The notes beneath the pieces were generated by a model. The model was not told the DNA's origin. It made no database searches and saw nothing but the letters and a program-made list of their open reading frames with translations. 64,000 nt of DNA from Rhizobium grahamii (GTDB lineage Bacteria; Pseudomonadota; Alphaproteobacteria; Rhizobiales; Rhizobiaceae), in NCBI RefSeq assembly GCF_009498215.1, contig NZ_CP043498.1, positions 1,178,001 to 1,242,000 of the forward strand. The letters run 5' to 3'. Of this stretch, positions 1 through 8,174 are shown one piece after another. Both the position numbers and the translations under genes were made by a program. The first letter of the stretch is position 1; the number at the start of each line of letters is the position of its first letter.

Positions 1-260
1 GCGTCACGCTTGGTGGCACCGGCAAGGAGGGGGCGGATCGTCATCCGAAGATCGGCAGTGGCGTTCTCATCGGTGCAGGCGCGAAGATCCTCGGCAATAT
101 CGAGATCGGCCATTGCTCGCGTATTGCCGCAGGCTCGGTCGTGTTGAAGGCCGTGCCGCCGAAGACCACGGTTGCGGGCGTGCCGGCCAAGGTTGTCGGC
201 GAGGCCGGCTGCTCAGAACCGTCGCGCGTGATGGATCAGGTAATCGGCGCCGATATCTGA
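1..260 (+). CDS. cysE: Serine O-acetyltransferase, C-terminal part (5' end outside window)
   Basis: Only the last 85 codons are visible, read from position 3 to the TGA at 258-260. The segment starts with a GVTLGGTGKEGADRHPKIG stretch, the glycine-rich active-site and cofactor loop of CysE, and continues with hexapeptide-repeat sequence (IGAGAKILGNIEIG, then AGSVVLK) and the VPAKVVG tail typical of left-handed beta-helix acetyltransferases. CysE transfers acetyl from acetyl-CoA to L-serine, the first step of cysteine synthesis in the cytoplasm. The tail after the helix is short, as in rhizobial CysE. The start lies upstream of the window, so the N-terminal domain cannot be judged. Confidence 0.9.
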   Translation, partial: VTLGGTGKEGADRHPKIGSGVLIGAGAKILGNIEIGHCSRIAAGSVVLKAVPPKTTVAGVPAKVVGEAGCSEPSRVMDQVIGADI

Positions 261-384
261 GGATTCGGCGCTGAACTCGGTCGCACATCTGCGGGGATAG
301 CAGCCCGCGGACGTGCCCCGCGCCTTTACAGCGCCTTTGTTCCCGTGCAAGAAGCGGCCATCGAGACCGCTCAGGAGATGCAGT

Positions 385-588
385 GTGAAACCAGAAGAAA
401 TCAAGAAGCTCGACGCCTATTTCAAGCGCACGTTCAACCCGGGTGTGATCGTCAAGGCACGTCCCCGCAAGAACGACTCCGCTGAGGTTTACCTGGGCGA
501 AGAGTTTCTCGGCGTCGTCTATATCGATGACGAGGACGGTGATCGCTCGTACAATTTCTCGATGGCTATCCTCGACGTCGATCTCTGA
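385..588 (+). CDS. DUF3126 family small protein
   Basis: This is a 67-residue cytoplasmic protein beginning VKPEEIKKLDAYF. I chose the GTG at 385 because an AGGAG lies seven bases upstream, while the longer reading frame from 313 has no such site and adds residues foreign to the family. The protein ends in an acidic stretch (YIDDEDGD) followed by FSMAILDVDL. It matches what I recall of the DUF3126 family, which is confined to alphaproteobacteria and has no known function. It has no signal peptide or membrane segment. It follows cysE by 124 bases, so cotranscription is possible but not shown. Confidence 0.85.
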   Translation: MKPEEIKKLDAYFKRTFNPGVIVKARPRKNDSAEVYLGEEFLGVVYIDDEDGDRSYNFSMAILDVDL

Positions 589-599
589 AATAGCTGCAT

Positions 600-664
600 C
601 GCGGACGTGTCCGCGACCGTAGGCAGGCCGCATGACTGCGGCCCGCCAAGCCGGACAGTCCGGC
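600..664. repeat. Three tandem hairpin-forming inverted repeats
   Basis: Three short perfect inverted repeats follow one another in the gap after the DUF3126 gene: CGCGGA/TCCGCG around 600-615, GGCCGCA/TGCGGCC at 626-643 with a TGAC loop, and GCCGGA/TCCGGC near 650-664. No T-run follows any of them, so a simple intrinsic terminator is not supported. They may slow transcription or protect the 3' end of the upstream transcript; that is inference. Confidence 0.45.
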
Positions 665-788
665 TCCGCGCGGCAAAGTCGTGCTTCACAGAACTACCCT
701 CTAAAATCCGTACTATGTCTGGACCTCGCCAAGGTGCGCCCCATCTTGCGTTTGAGCATGTGCTCGAGCGCCAACAGGGGTGTTGACC

Positions 789-1214
789 ATGGGAATCTTC
801 GACAAGATCAAGCATGCGATATTCGGGGACGAGGCACGGGCCGCTCCTGTGACAACGGCCGAGGTCGCTCCATCCGGCCAGGCAAAACCCGCCGCGCCAG
901 CTGCACCGCCACCGACATCAGCGCCCGCGTCGTCGGCGCCGGCAACTGTCGCGGCGACGATCGATATCGTTCCTTTGCTCGATGCGGCCGTAAAGAAGAG
1001 CGGACAAAAGCTTGATTGGCGCCGTTCGATCGTGGATCTGATGAAAGCCGTCGGAATGGATGCGAGCCTTGCCGAGCGCAAGGAACTCGCCGCCGAGCTG
1101 GGGTATAGCGGCGATACTCACGATACCGCGACGATGAACATGTTCCTGCATAAGGCACTGATGAAGCGTCTGGCGGAGAACGGCGGCAAGGTGCCCGCTG
1201 ATCTCCTCGATTGA
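789..1214 (+). CDS. DUF3597 domain-containing protein
   Basis: This 141-residue protein has three parts. Residues 1-17 are a conserved amphipathic start (MGIFDKIKHAIFGDE). Residues about 20-58 form a Pro/Ala-rich linker. The rest is a compact domain containing LDWRRSIVDLMKAVGMD and FLHKALMKRLAENGGKVPADLLD, which I recognise as DUF3597. The domain resembles a LysM-linked or stress-induced module in other proteobacteria, but no biochemical role is known. I chose the ATG at 789, eight bases after an AGGGG; a GTG at 780 would add three residues. There is no clear export signal. It appears to be a single-gene unit between hairpin-rich gaps. Confidence 0.82.
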   Translation: MGIFDKIKHAIFGDEARAAPVTTAEVAPSGQAKPAAPAAPPPTSAPASSAPATVAATIDIVPLLDAAVKKSGQKLDWRRSIVDLMKAVGMDASLAERKELAAELGYSGDTHDTATMNMFLHKALMKRLAENGGKVPADLLD

Positions 1215-1355
1215 GCCCCGCAACGAATTCTCAAGAATTCTCTATGAAGCCGCAGGTTGCGGCTCTCTAATATATTTTAGTGAAATCAAATGCGCACGGG
1301 CCGCCATCGCTTTTCGCCAGATTTCGTAATCGGCAATTGCAATCTTTGATTGTTT

Positions 1356-1400
1356 TGCGTCGCACAAGATCGCTTGACTATTTGTGCGGCGCAGCTACCT
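1356..1400 (+). promoter_or_regulatory. Probable phasin promoter overlapped by an inverted repeat
   Basis: CTTGAC at 1373-1378 and CTACCT at 1395-1400, 16 bases apart, resemble the rhizobial housekeeping promoter pattern CTTGAC-N17-CTATAT. A 12-base inverted repeat with one G/T mismatch (1356-1367 TGCGTCGCACAA and 1382-1393 TTGTGCGGCGCA) spans the -35 element and the spacer, a typical place for an operator. The PHB-responsive repressor PhaR/AniA binds TGC-rich palindromes at phasin genes in other alphaproteobacteria, so it is a natural candidate; this is inference. Confidence 0.45.
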
Positions 1401-1429
1401 TTTGCCGGTCAGCCAAAAGGAGGATGGGC

Positions 1430-1801
1430 ATGCTGAACTTCGACGACGCCTCGCGCAAAAGCAAAGAGGCCATGGATACCATGCTGAAGAGCTATTCTGA
1501 CACGGCAAAAGGATTTCAGGCGATCGCGGCGGAAGCTGCCGAGTACTCCAAGAAGTCCTTCCAGGACGCCGTGACTCACATGGAAGCGCTATCCGGTGTC
1601 CGCAGCGTGGAAGCTGCCTTCGAACTGCAGACCGGCTATGTGCGGTCGGCATACGAGAACTTTGTTGCTGAAGCGACAAGACTGGGCGAAATGTACACCG
1701 ATCTCGCCAAAAGTGCCTACAAGCCCTACGAGGCGCCTGTTGCGACGCCTCCGGTCAAAGCTTCCAAGGCAGCGACCGTGGTGACGACCGAAGCGGCTTG
1801 A
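1430..1801 (+). CDS. Phasin family protein (PHB granule-associated)
   Basis: The product is 123 residues and almost entirely amphipathic helix, with no signal peptide and no cysteine. It fits the phasin_2 family, small proteins that coat polyhydroxybutyrate granules in the cytoplasm. Typical features are the N-terminal FDDASRKSKEAMDTMLKSY region, a central KKSFQDAVTHMEALSG region and a C-terminal Ala/Val/Thr tail. The ATG at 1430 is chosen because AAGGAGG ends seven bases before it; the ATG at 1424 would abut that site. A promoter-like sequence with an inverted repeat lies just upstream and an intrinsic terminator just downstream, so the gene is probably monocistronic. Confidence 0.9.
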   Translation: MLNFDDASRKSKEAMDTMLKSYSDTAKGFQAIAAEAAEYSKKSFQDAVTHMEALSGVRSVEAAFELQTGYVRSAYENFVAEATRLGEMYTDLAKSAYKPYEAPVATPPVKASKAATVVTTEAA

Positions 1802-1835
1802 ACGCAGCGACACTAACGACAACCCTTGAAAAACG

Positions 1836-1868
1836 AAGACCGGCTACGCATCTGCAGCCGGTCTTTTT
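1836..1868 (+). terminator. Intrinsic terminator after the phasin gene
   Basis: A perfect ten-base-pair stem (AAGACCGGCT at 1836-1845 with AGCCGGTCTT at 1856-1865) closes a ten-base loop and runs into five Ts. It lies 35 bases after the phasin stop codon. Confidence 0.85.
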
Positions 1869-2060
1869 GTATTTGCCTGTAGGCTTCTCCCCTGCGCTTT
1901 ATAGTTTTTGTGTCTTAGCGCCAAGTCCAGCCGAATTGTGATTGCAGTGTGAAGCAAGGGGCTTAAAATCGCTGCATAATGAACTAAGTTAGTACTTCAG
2001 ATATCCGGCGGGTAAAGCAGCCTCCCATGCACCGGCGGACTGATCGAGGAATGAATGAAA

Positions 2061-2414
2061 ATGATCGCAAAGCCGATCCGGATGCAAAATGATAGCGAAA
2101 GGAACGGGGACAACGGAAATCGCGGAACCTCGGTCATCACGCGCACAAAACCGAAGACCAAGAAGCCCAATCTGTACCGCGTATTGCTTTTGAATGACGA
2201 CTACACTCCCATGGAGTTTGTCATCCATATCCTGGAGCGTTTTTTTCAGAAGGACCGTGAAAGTGCCACCCGTATCATGCTCCACGTCCACAATCACGGC
2301 GTTGGGGAATGCGGAATATTTACATACGAGGTAGCGGAGACGAAGGTGAGCCAGGTGATGGACTTCGCCCGACAGCACCAGCATCCGCTGCAATGCGTCA
2401 TGGAAAAGAAGTGA
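2061..2414 (+). CDS. clpS: ATP-dependent Clp protease adaptor ClpS
   Basis: ClpS delivers proteins bearing destabilising N-terminal residues (N-degrons) to ClpAP. The core from about residue 35 onward carries the family signature: [16 protein letters not shown] with the substrate-binding NDD, followed by the [11 protein letters not shown] and [10 protein letters not shown] regions. The first 30 or so residues are a charged, probably disordered extension, as expected for the tail that engages ClpA. Two starts are possible, ATG at 2055 and 2061; a GAGGA at 2046-2050 sits at a better distance from 2061. clpA follows 10 bases after the stop, the usual clpSA operon. Confidence 0.95.
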   Translation: MIAKPIRMQNDSERNGDNGNRGTSVITRTKPKTKKPNLYRVLLLNDDYTPMEFVIHILERFFQKDRESATRIMLHVHNHGVGECGIFTYEVAETKVSQVMDFARQHQHPLQCVMEKK

Positions 2415-2424
2415 GGATCTGAAC

Positions 2425-4929
2425 GTGCCAACATTTTCGCCTAGTCTTGAGAAGGCGCTCCATCAGGCACTGACCTTTGCCAACGAGCGGCATCACGAAT
2501 ATGCCACGCTCGAGCATCTGCTGCTCGCCCTGATCGACGATGCCGATGCGGCTGCGGTCATGGGTGCCTGCAATGTCGACCTCGACGCCCTACGCAAAAC
2601 GCTTCTCGAGTACGTCGACAACGAACTCTCGAATCTTGTCACCGGTTACGATGAAGACTCAAAGCCGACATCCGGCTTCCAGAGGGTCATTCAGCGCGCC
2701 GTGATTCATGTGCAGTCTTCCGGTCGCGAAGAGGTAACGGGCGCCAACGTGCTCGTTGCAATTTTCGCCGAGCGCGAAAGCCATGCGGCCTATTTTCTGC
2801 AGGAGCAGGAAATGACCCGCTACGACGCCGTCAATTACATCTCGCACGGCATCGGCAAGCGCCCTGGATCGTCGGAAGCACGCAATCCGCGTGGCGCCGA
2901 CGAAGGCGAACCGGAAAGCAAGGCTGCATCGCGCAGCGGCAACGAACAGGAAGAAGGCGGCGCCAAGAAGCAGCAGGATGCCCTGAAGGCTTATTGCGTC
3001 AACCTGAACGAGAAGGCCAAGGGCGGCAAGATCGATCCGCTGATCGGTCGTCACGCCGAGGTCAATCGCACCATCCAGGTGCTGTGCCGCCGCTCGAAGA
3101 ACAACCCGCTCTATGTCGGTGATCCCGGTGTCGGCAAGACCGCCATCGCGGAGGGCCTCGCCAAGCGTATCGTCGAAGGCAAGGTGCCGGAAGCGCTCGC
3201 TGATGCCACGATCTTCTCGCTCGATATGGGCACGCTGCTCGCCGGCACCCGCTACCGCGGTGATTTCGAAGAGCGCTTGAAGCAGGTCGTCAAGGAACTT
3301 GAAGAGTATCCTGGCGCCGTGCTGTTCATCGACGAAATTCACACGGTCATCGGTGCCGGTGCGACTTCCGGCGGCGCCATGGATGCATCGAACCTCCTGA
3401 AGCCGGCGCTGTCGTCGGGGGCGATCCGTTGCATCGGTTCGACCACCTACAAGGAATATCGCCAGTTCTTCGAAAAGGATCGGGCACTCGTTCGCCGTTT
3501 CCAGAAGATCGACGTCAACGAACCTTCGATCGATGATGCCATCGAGATCATGAAGGGTCTGAAGCCTTACTTCGAGGAATACCACCATCTGCGGTATTCG
3601 AACGAAGCGATCAAGACGGCCGTTGAACTCTCTGCGCGCTACATCTCGGATCGTAAGCTGCCGGACAAGGCGATCGACGTCATCGACGAAACCGGTGCGG
3701 CCCAGATGCTGCTGCCGCCGTCGAAGCGCCGCAAGCTGATCACTGAAAAGGAGATCGAAGCGACCGTCGCGACGATGGCGCGCATTCCGCCGAAGACGGT
3801 GTCGAAGGATGACGAGGCCGTTCTTGCCAATCTGGAGCAGGAATTGCGTTCGGTCGTCTACGGTCAGGACACGGCGATCGAAGCTCTGTCGACCTCGATC
3901 AAGCTGGCGCGAGCCGGTTTGCGCGAGCCGAACAAGCCGATCGGTTCCTATGTTTTCTCCGGCCCGACGGGCGTCGGCAAGACAGAAGTTGCAAAGCAGC
4001 TAGCCTCGTCGCTTGGCGTCGAACTCCTGCGCTTCGATATGTCGGAGTACATGGAGCGTCACACGGTATCGCGTCTGCTTGGGGCACCTCCCGGCTACGT
4101 CGGTTTCGATCAGGGTGGTCTGCTCACCGATGGCGTCGACCAGCATCCGCATTGCGTGGTTCTGCTCGACGAAATCGAGAAGGCGCACCCCGACATCTAC
4201 AACATCCTGTTGCAGGTGATGGACCATGGCACGCTGACCGACCACAACGGCAAGAAGATCGACTTCCGCAACGTCATCCTGATCATGACGACCAACGCAG
4301 GCGCGTCCGAAATGGCAAAGGCTGCCTTCGGTTTCGGTTCGTCCAAGCGGACGGGCGAGGACGAGGAAGCGCTGAACCGGATCTTCACGCCGGAATTCCG
4401 CAACCGTCTGGACGCGGTCATTCCGTTCGCACCGCTCCCGACAGTGGTCATTCACAAGGTCGTGCAGAAGTTCATCATGCAGCTGGAAGCGCAGCTGTCT
4501 GAGCGGAACGTCACCTTCGACCTGCACAAGGATGCGATCGCCTGGTTGGCGGACAAGGGTTACGACGAGAAGATGGGCGCCCGCCCGCTGTCTCGCGTCA
4601 TCCAGGACGTCATCAAGAAGCCGCTGGCCAACGAAATCCTCTTCGGCAAGCTGAAGAAGGGCGGCGTCGTCAACGTCACCGTCGGACCGAAGGAAGACGG
4701 AAAGCCGGGCATCATCCTCGAAGCCGTATCGGACGCGGCGCCGATCAAGCCGAAGCCGGAAGCTGAAGCCGTGCACCCCGAGGTGCATGATGAGGATGAC
4801 GGCGAGCTGAAGACGAAGGCCAAGGCAAAGAAGGCACCGGCCAAGAGGGCAAAGGCGGCTGTTGCCGAGCCTGAGGTGAAGAGCACGCCGAAGAAGAGCG
4901 GCGCTGTACCGCGGGTGCCAAAGAAGTAA
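2425..4929 (+). CDS. clpA: ATP-dependent Clp protease ATP-binding subunit ClpA
   Basis: ClpA is the hexameric unfoldase that feeds substrates into ClpP. The 834-residue product has the Clp N-domain (1 to about 145), a charged linker, a first AAA module with Walker A GDPGVGKT at 232-239 and Walker B LFIDEIH, and a second AAA module with GPTGVGKT at 513-520. A GFGSSKRTGEDEEAL segment marks the region of the ClpP-contacting loop, and a ClpB-type D2-small domain follows. The start is a GTG preceded by GAGGA. An unusual feature is a Lys/Ala/Pro-rich tail of about 40 residues at the C terminus, absent from enterobacterial ClpA. A strong terminator follows. Confidence 0.97.
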   Translation: MPTFSPSLEKALHQALTFANERHHEYATLEHLLLALIDDADAAAVMGACNVDLDALRKTLLEYVDNELSNLVTGYDEDSKPTSGFQRVIQRAVIHVQSSGREEVTGANVLVAIFAERESHAAYFLQEQEMTRYDAVNYISHGIGKRPGSSEARNPRGADEGEPESKAASRSGNEQEEGGAKKQQDALKAYCVNLNEKAKGGKIDPLIGRHAEVNRTIQVLCRRSKNNPLYVGDPGVGKTAIAEGLAKRIVEGKVPEALADATIFSLDMGTLLAGTRYRGDFEERLKQVVKELEEYPGAVLFIDEIHTVIGAGATSGGAMDASNLLKPALSSGAIRCIGSTTYKEYRQFFEKDRALVRRFQKIDVNEPSIDDAIEIMKGLKPYFEEYHHLRYSNEAIKTAVELSARYISDRKLPDKAIDVIDETGAAQMLLPPSKRRKLITEKEIEATVATMARIPPKTVSKDDEAVLANLEQELRSVVYGQDTAIEALSTSIKLARAGLREPNKPIGSYVFSGPTGVGKTEVAKQLASSLGVELLRFDMSEYMERHTVSRLLGAPPGYVGFDQGGLLTDGVDQHPHCVVLLDEIEKAHPDIYNILLQVMDHGTLTDHNGKKIDFRNVILIMTTNAGASEMAKAAFGFGSSKRTGEDEEALNRIFTPEFRNRLDAVIPFAPLPTVVIHKVVQKFIMQLEAQLSERNVTFDLHKDAIAWLADKGYDEKMGARPLSRVIQDVIKKPLANEILFGKLKKGGVVNVTVGPKEDGKPGIILEAVSDAAPIKPKPEAEAVHPEVHDEDDGELKTKAKAKKAPAKRAKAAVAEPEVKSTPKKSGAVPRVPKK

Positions 4930-4938
4930 GCGAATAGA

Positions 4939-4964
4939 AAAGGCGGCTTTCGAGCCGCCTTTTT
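4939..4964. terminator. Intrinsic terminator between clpA and the HIT gene
   Basis: A nine-base-pair stem, AAGGCGGCT with AGCCGCCTT, closes a TTCG loop and is flanked by A-rich sequence on the left and a T-run on the right. It can therefore serve both clpA and, in part, the converging minus-strand operon. Confidence 0.88.
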
Positions 4965-5104
4965 CATATCTGCGCTATGCGCGTTAGCAACGCGGATGCA
5001 GGCGAATGTGGCTGGCTGGCAGTTTTCGCTCTACAGTCTTGCAGTTCTTGCGCTACCCCAGCGTGAACGCGATCCGGCAAACGCCGAATCCGCCTCGTCG
5101 GTGA

Positions 5105-5530
5105 TCAAAGCTCTGCTTTGATCTTTTCGGCATTCGCCGCCAGCACCGCGCCGTCTTCCATCTTGCCCGAATGCGGCTTCAGCGCGAGGCCTTCGTGGCG
5201 CGGAATGACGTGGAAGTGCAGGTGGAACACGGTCTGGCCGGCGGCCGGCTCGTTGAACTGGCAAACGAAAACGCCATCGGCGTCGAAGGCTTCCTGGACG
5301 GCGTTGGCGATCTTCTGGACGACAGGGATGGTCCGGGCAAGGGCCGCCGGATCAGCGTCGAGAATATTGCGCGAGGCGGCCTTCGGCAGGACCAGCACAT
5401 GGCCGGGGGCTTGCGGCATCACATCCATGAAAGCCAGCGTATGCTCGTCCTCGTAGACCTTGTACGAGGGGATTTCGCCGCGCAGGATCTTGGCGAAGAT
5501 ATTGTTGGTGTCGTAAGCCGCGCTCGTCAT
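5105..5530 (-). CDS. HIT family hydrolase
   Basis: The 141-residue product is a histidine-triad protein. HLHFHVIPR places the catalytic HxHxH at residues 103-107, and the N-terminal NNIFAKILRGEIPSYKVYED is the usual HINT-like start. Such enzymes hydrolyse nucleoside phosphoramidates or related nucleotide conjugates; the true substrate cannot be read from sequence. I chose the ATG at 5530 because GGAG lies just upstream; a longer start at 5608 adds non-family residues. It is the last gene of a four-gene minus-strand run (ridA, GDPD, FemAB-like, HIT). Confidence 0.9.
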   Translation of the reverse strand: MTSAAYDTNNIFAKILRGEIPSYKVYEDEHTLAFMDVMPQAPGHVLVLPKAASRNILDADPAALARTIPVVQKIANAVQEAFDADGVFVCQFNEPAAGQTVFHLHFHVIPRHEGLALKPHSGKMEDGAVLAANAEKIKAEL

Positions 5531-5582
5531 TTGAAATCTCCTCATTGTCTGGTGTTCGCGTAGCCCGCGAGAGGCGAGGGCG

Positions 5583-6773
5583 TCAATCCTCCTGCTGCCG
5601 CTCGCCACGGCGGAACGGACTGTGCTCGCTCAAAATCTCGTTCATATGCTCGACGTCGTCGCGCTCGCGCTCAAGATAATCGGCGATTGCACGGCGCAGG
5701 CCTGCATGGGCGACATAATGGGCCGAGTGTGTTGTCACCGGCAGGTAACCTCGCGCCAGCTTATGTTCTCCCTGGGCACCCGCCTCGACCCGCTTCAACC
5801 CTTTGGCGAGCGCAAAATCAATCGCCTGATGATAGCAGACCTCGAAGTGCAGGAACGGGTGATCCTCGATGCAGCCCCAGTGACGGCCATAAAGCGTTTC
5901 CGACCCGATGAAGTTGATGGCGCCGGCGACATAGCGGCCGTTGTGCTTGGCCATGACCAGCAGGATATCGTCGGGCATCCGCTCGCCGATCAGCGAGTAG
6001 AAGCTACGCGTCAGATAGGGACGCCCCCATTTCCGGCCGCCGGTATCCATGTAGAAGGCGAAAAACTGGTCCCAGATGTCCTCCGTCAGATCGCTTCCCG
6101 TCAGCCAGTCGATACTGATGCCGTTCTCCAAGGCGGCCCGGCGTTCCTTGCGCAGCGCCTTGCGCTTGCGAGAAGCAAGCGTTTCCAAGAACTCTTCGTG
6201 GTTGGCATAGCCCTCGTTTATGAAATGAAACTGCTGGTCGGTCCGATGCAAATAGTCTTCACCTTCGAAGATGCCGATCTCGTCTTCCGGCACGAAGGTT
6301 ATGTGTGCGGACGAAACGCCGAGGCGACGCACGATTTCCTTGAGGCTTTCGGCCATCGCATGCTGGATCGGCAGGCGCTGCAATCCTTCGGCGACCAAAA
6401 GGCGAGGGCCGGTTGCCGGCGTAAAGGGAATGGAGCACTGAAGCTTCGGATAATAGCGGCCGCCGGCTCGCTCGAACGCATCGGCCCAGCCGTGGTCGAA
6501 GACATATTCGCCCTGGCTATGGTTCTTGAGATAGCCGGGCAGGGCGCCGACGAGTTCCCCGCCGCCTGTCTCCAGCAGTATGTGATGCCCAAGCCACCCG
6601 CTTTCGGCCGTAGCCGAGCCGGACTCTTCCAGCGACGACAGGAAGGCGTGGGAGATAAAGGGATTGTAGGCGATGGCGCTGCTGGCCTTGGATGCTCCGG
6701 AAAGCCGCGACCAGCTTTCCGGAGAAATCGCCGTGAAGGACCGCTCGACGCGGATTGAAAGTTCGTCTGTCAT
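5583..6773 (-). CDS. FemAB/GNAT-like acyltransferase (DUF482, PF04339 type)
   Basis: This is a 396-residue cytoplasmic protein of the large GNAT-fold family often annotated as peptidogalycan biosynthesis or DUF482. Visible family landmarks are NPFISHAFLSSLEESGS near residue 40, the basic ASRKRKALRKERR patch in the middle that resembles FemAB-type helices, and YGRHWGC with FEVCYHQAI in the C-terminal half. There is no signal peptide. The family is thought to transfer an acyl or aminoacyl group, but substrate and donor are not established. It lies between the GDPD and HIT genes on the same strand with short gaps, so it is probably cotranscribed with them. Confidence 0.85.
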   Translation of the reverse strand: MTDELSIRVERSFTAISPESWSRLSGASKASSAIAYNPFISHAFLSSLEESGSATAESGWLGHHILLETGGGELVGALPGYLKNHSQGEYVFDHGWADAFERAGGRYYPKLQCSIPFTPATGPRLLVAEGLQRLPIQHAMAESLKEIVRRLGVSSAHITFVPEDEIGIFEGEDYLHRTDQQFHFINEGYANHEEFLETLASRKRKALRKERRAALENGISIDWLTGSDLTEDIWDQFFAFYMDTGGRKWGRPYLTRSFYSLIGERMPDDILLVMAKHNGRYVAGAINFIGSETLYGRHWGCIEDHPFLHFEVCYHQAIDFALAKGLKRVEAGAQGEHKLARGYLPVTTHSAHYVAHAGLRRAIADYLERERDDVEHMNEILSEHSPFRRGERQQED

Positions 6774-6851
6774 GGAGCGAATGCGAGACCGTTTGGGAGG
6801 GAAATAGGGCTCTTCACCAGTCTGCGCATGATCTTGTCCAAAAAGCGAGCA

Positions 6852-7571
6852 TCAAACCGAAACGCGCGGATCAAAGCCCTCGAAGGTCATCTGGTCGGCG
6901 TTTTCGAAGGTTTGCTTGCGCCCCTGCTCGTCGACCACCGTCCAGGTAATGACGACGATACCCTTCTCGCGCTGAGCCGAGATGAACGGATTGGGCAGGT
7001 CGCCATAGAAATAGGAAATGAAGTCGAGCCCGAGTGCCATCGCCTTCTCGTGGTTCTCGAAGTCCTCAGGAACAATGCCGCCCGCCGTCAAGCCGAGAGG
7101 GTAGGGTGCATTCAATGCCTTGAGGTCGCCAAGCAGCCAATGGTCGAAGCTCATCAGCGCCACCTTGCCTTCATAGCCTTCCAGGACTTCAAGGACCGCT
7201 TCCGCAAAGCCTTCGTCGTCGGCTTCTCTGCCTTTCAACTCGATGACGAGCGGAACGCGTCCCTTCACCAGATCGAGAAGCTGCCGGAGTGTCGGGATCT
7301 TGTCGCTCGTGCCGCCAATGGAGATCAGGCCGAGTTCGCGCGAGGTGCGGTCGCGGATATCGCCCTTCAGATTGCAGAGGCGCTCGAGATCCTCATCGTG
7401 GAAAACCACCGGGACGCCGTCCGAGGCATAGTGAAGATCGCATTCGATCGCAAAACCAGCCTCGATCGCCCGCGAGAACGCCGAAAGCGTATTTTCCCAT
7501 ACGTCTTTATTAAGGTCATGATAGCCGCGGTGAGCCACCGGCTGCTCTTTAAGCCATGCTGCTGAGGTCAT
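6852..7571 (-). CDS. Glycerophosphodiester phosphodiesterase
   Basis: The 239-residue product has the GDPD TIM-barrel motifs: AHRGYHDLNKDVWENT at 13-28 with catalytic His14 and Arg15, IECDLHYASDG with the metal-binding Glu43 and Asp45, and His58 in VVFHDEDL. It hydrolyses glycerophosphodiesters to glycerol-3-phosphate and an alcohol. There is no signal peptide, so it should act in the cytoplasm, unlike the periplasmic GlpQ. Its ATG overlaps the stop codon of ridA by one base, which indicates translational coupling. Confidence 0.93.
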   Translation of the reverse strand: MTSAAWLKEQPVAHRGYHDLNKDVWENTLSAFSRAIEAGFAIECDLHYASDGVPVVFHDEDLERLCNLKGDIRDRTSRELGLISIGGTSDKIPTLRQLLDLVKGRVPLVIELKGREADDEGFAEAVLEVLEGYEGKVALMSFDHWLLGDLKALNAPYPLGLTAGGIVPEDFENHEKAMALGLDFISYFYGDLPNPFISAQREKGIVVITWTVVDEQGRKQTFENADQMTFEGFDPRVSV

Positions 7572-8038
7572 CAGGCGATTTCCATGATCGCGTCGATTTC
7601 GACGGCTGCATTCATCGGCAGGGCCGCCATTCCGACGGCGGCTCTTGCGTGCTTGCCGGCTTCGCCGAGAACACCGGCAATCAGGTTGGACGCACCATTT
7701 ATGACCAGATGCTGCTCGACGAAATCGGGCACTGAGGCAACGAATCCGTTCAGCTTGATCACCCGCTTGATGCGGCCGAGATCTCCGCCCAATGCCGCCT
7801 TCGCCTGGGCAAGAATGTTGATCGCACAGAGTTCCGCTGCGCGCTGACCTGCGGGCACGTCCACATTTTTGCCGAGATGACCGGAGACCGCGATCTTTCC
7901 GCCTTCAAGCGGCAACTGTCCGGAAATGTGGAGGAGGTTGCCGCTGATGACGTAGGGAACATAGTTCGCAGCCGGCGCCGCCGCTTCAGGCAGGGATATC
8001 CCCATTTCTTTCAGACGCACATCAATGTGATCCGACAT
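7571..8038 (-). CDS. RidA family protein (reactive imine/enamine deaminase-like)
   Basis: The product is 155 residues, slightly longer than classical RidA (about 130), and contains the YjgF/RidA fold landmarks GNLLHISGQLP near residue 40, the AQAKAALGGDLGRIKRVIKLNGFV helix-strand unit, and ARAAVGMAALPMNAAVEIDAI at the end. Members remove reactive 2-aminoacrylate-type intermediates. The ARAAVG/LP.NAAVEI pattern fits the longer RidA subgroup. I chose the ATG at 8038, preceded by GGAG six bases away, over an ATG 24 bases upstream. It is the first gene of the minus-strand operon and is divergent from the EipB gene. Confidence 0.88.
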   Translation of the reverse strand: MSDHIDVRLKEMGISLPEAAAPAANYVPYVISGNLLHISGQLPLEGGKIAVSGHLGKNVDVPAGQRAAELCAINILAQAKAALGGDLGRIKRVIKLNGFVASVPDFVEQHLVINGASNLIAGVLGEAGKHARAAVGMAALPMNAAVEIDAIMEIA

Positions 8039-8174
8039 TTTCCGCTCCGCTTTTGTTGTCAATGGATTTAAAATTATGCATCAAGGCTGGAATCCATTTT
8101 GTGACATGTTCGAGCCTCGATTTGGCCGAAAGCGTTCTTATAACATCGCAGGCGAGTCCAACAGGAGATTATCA

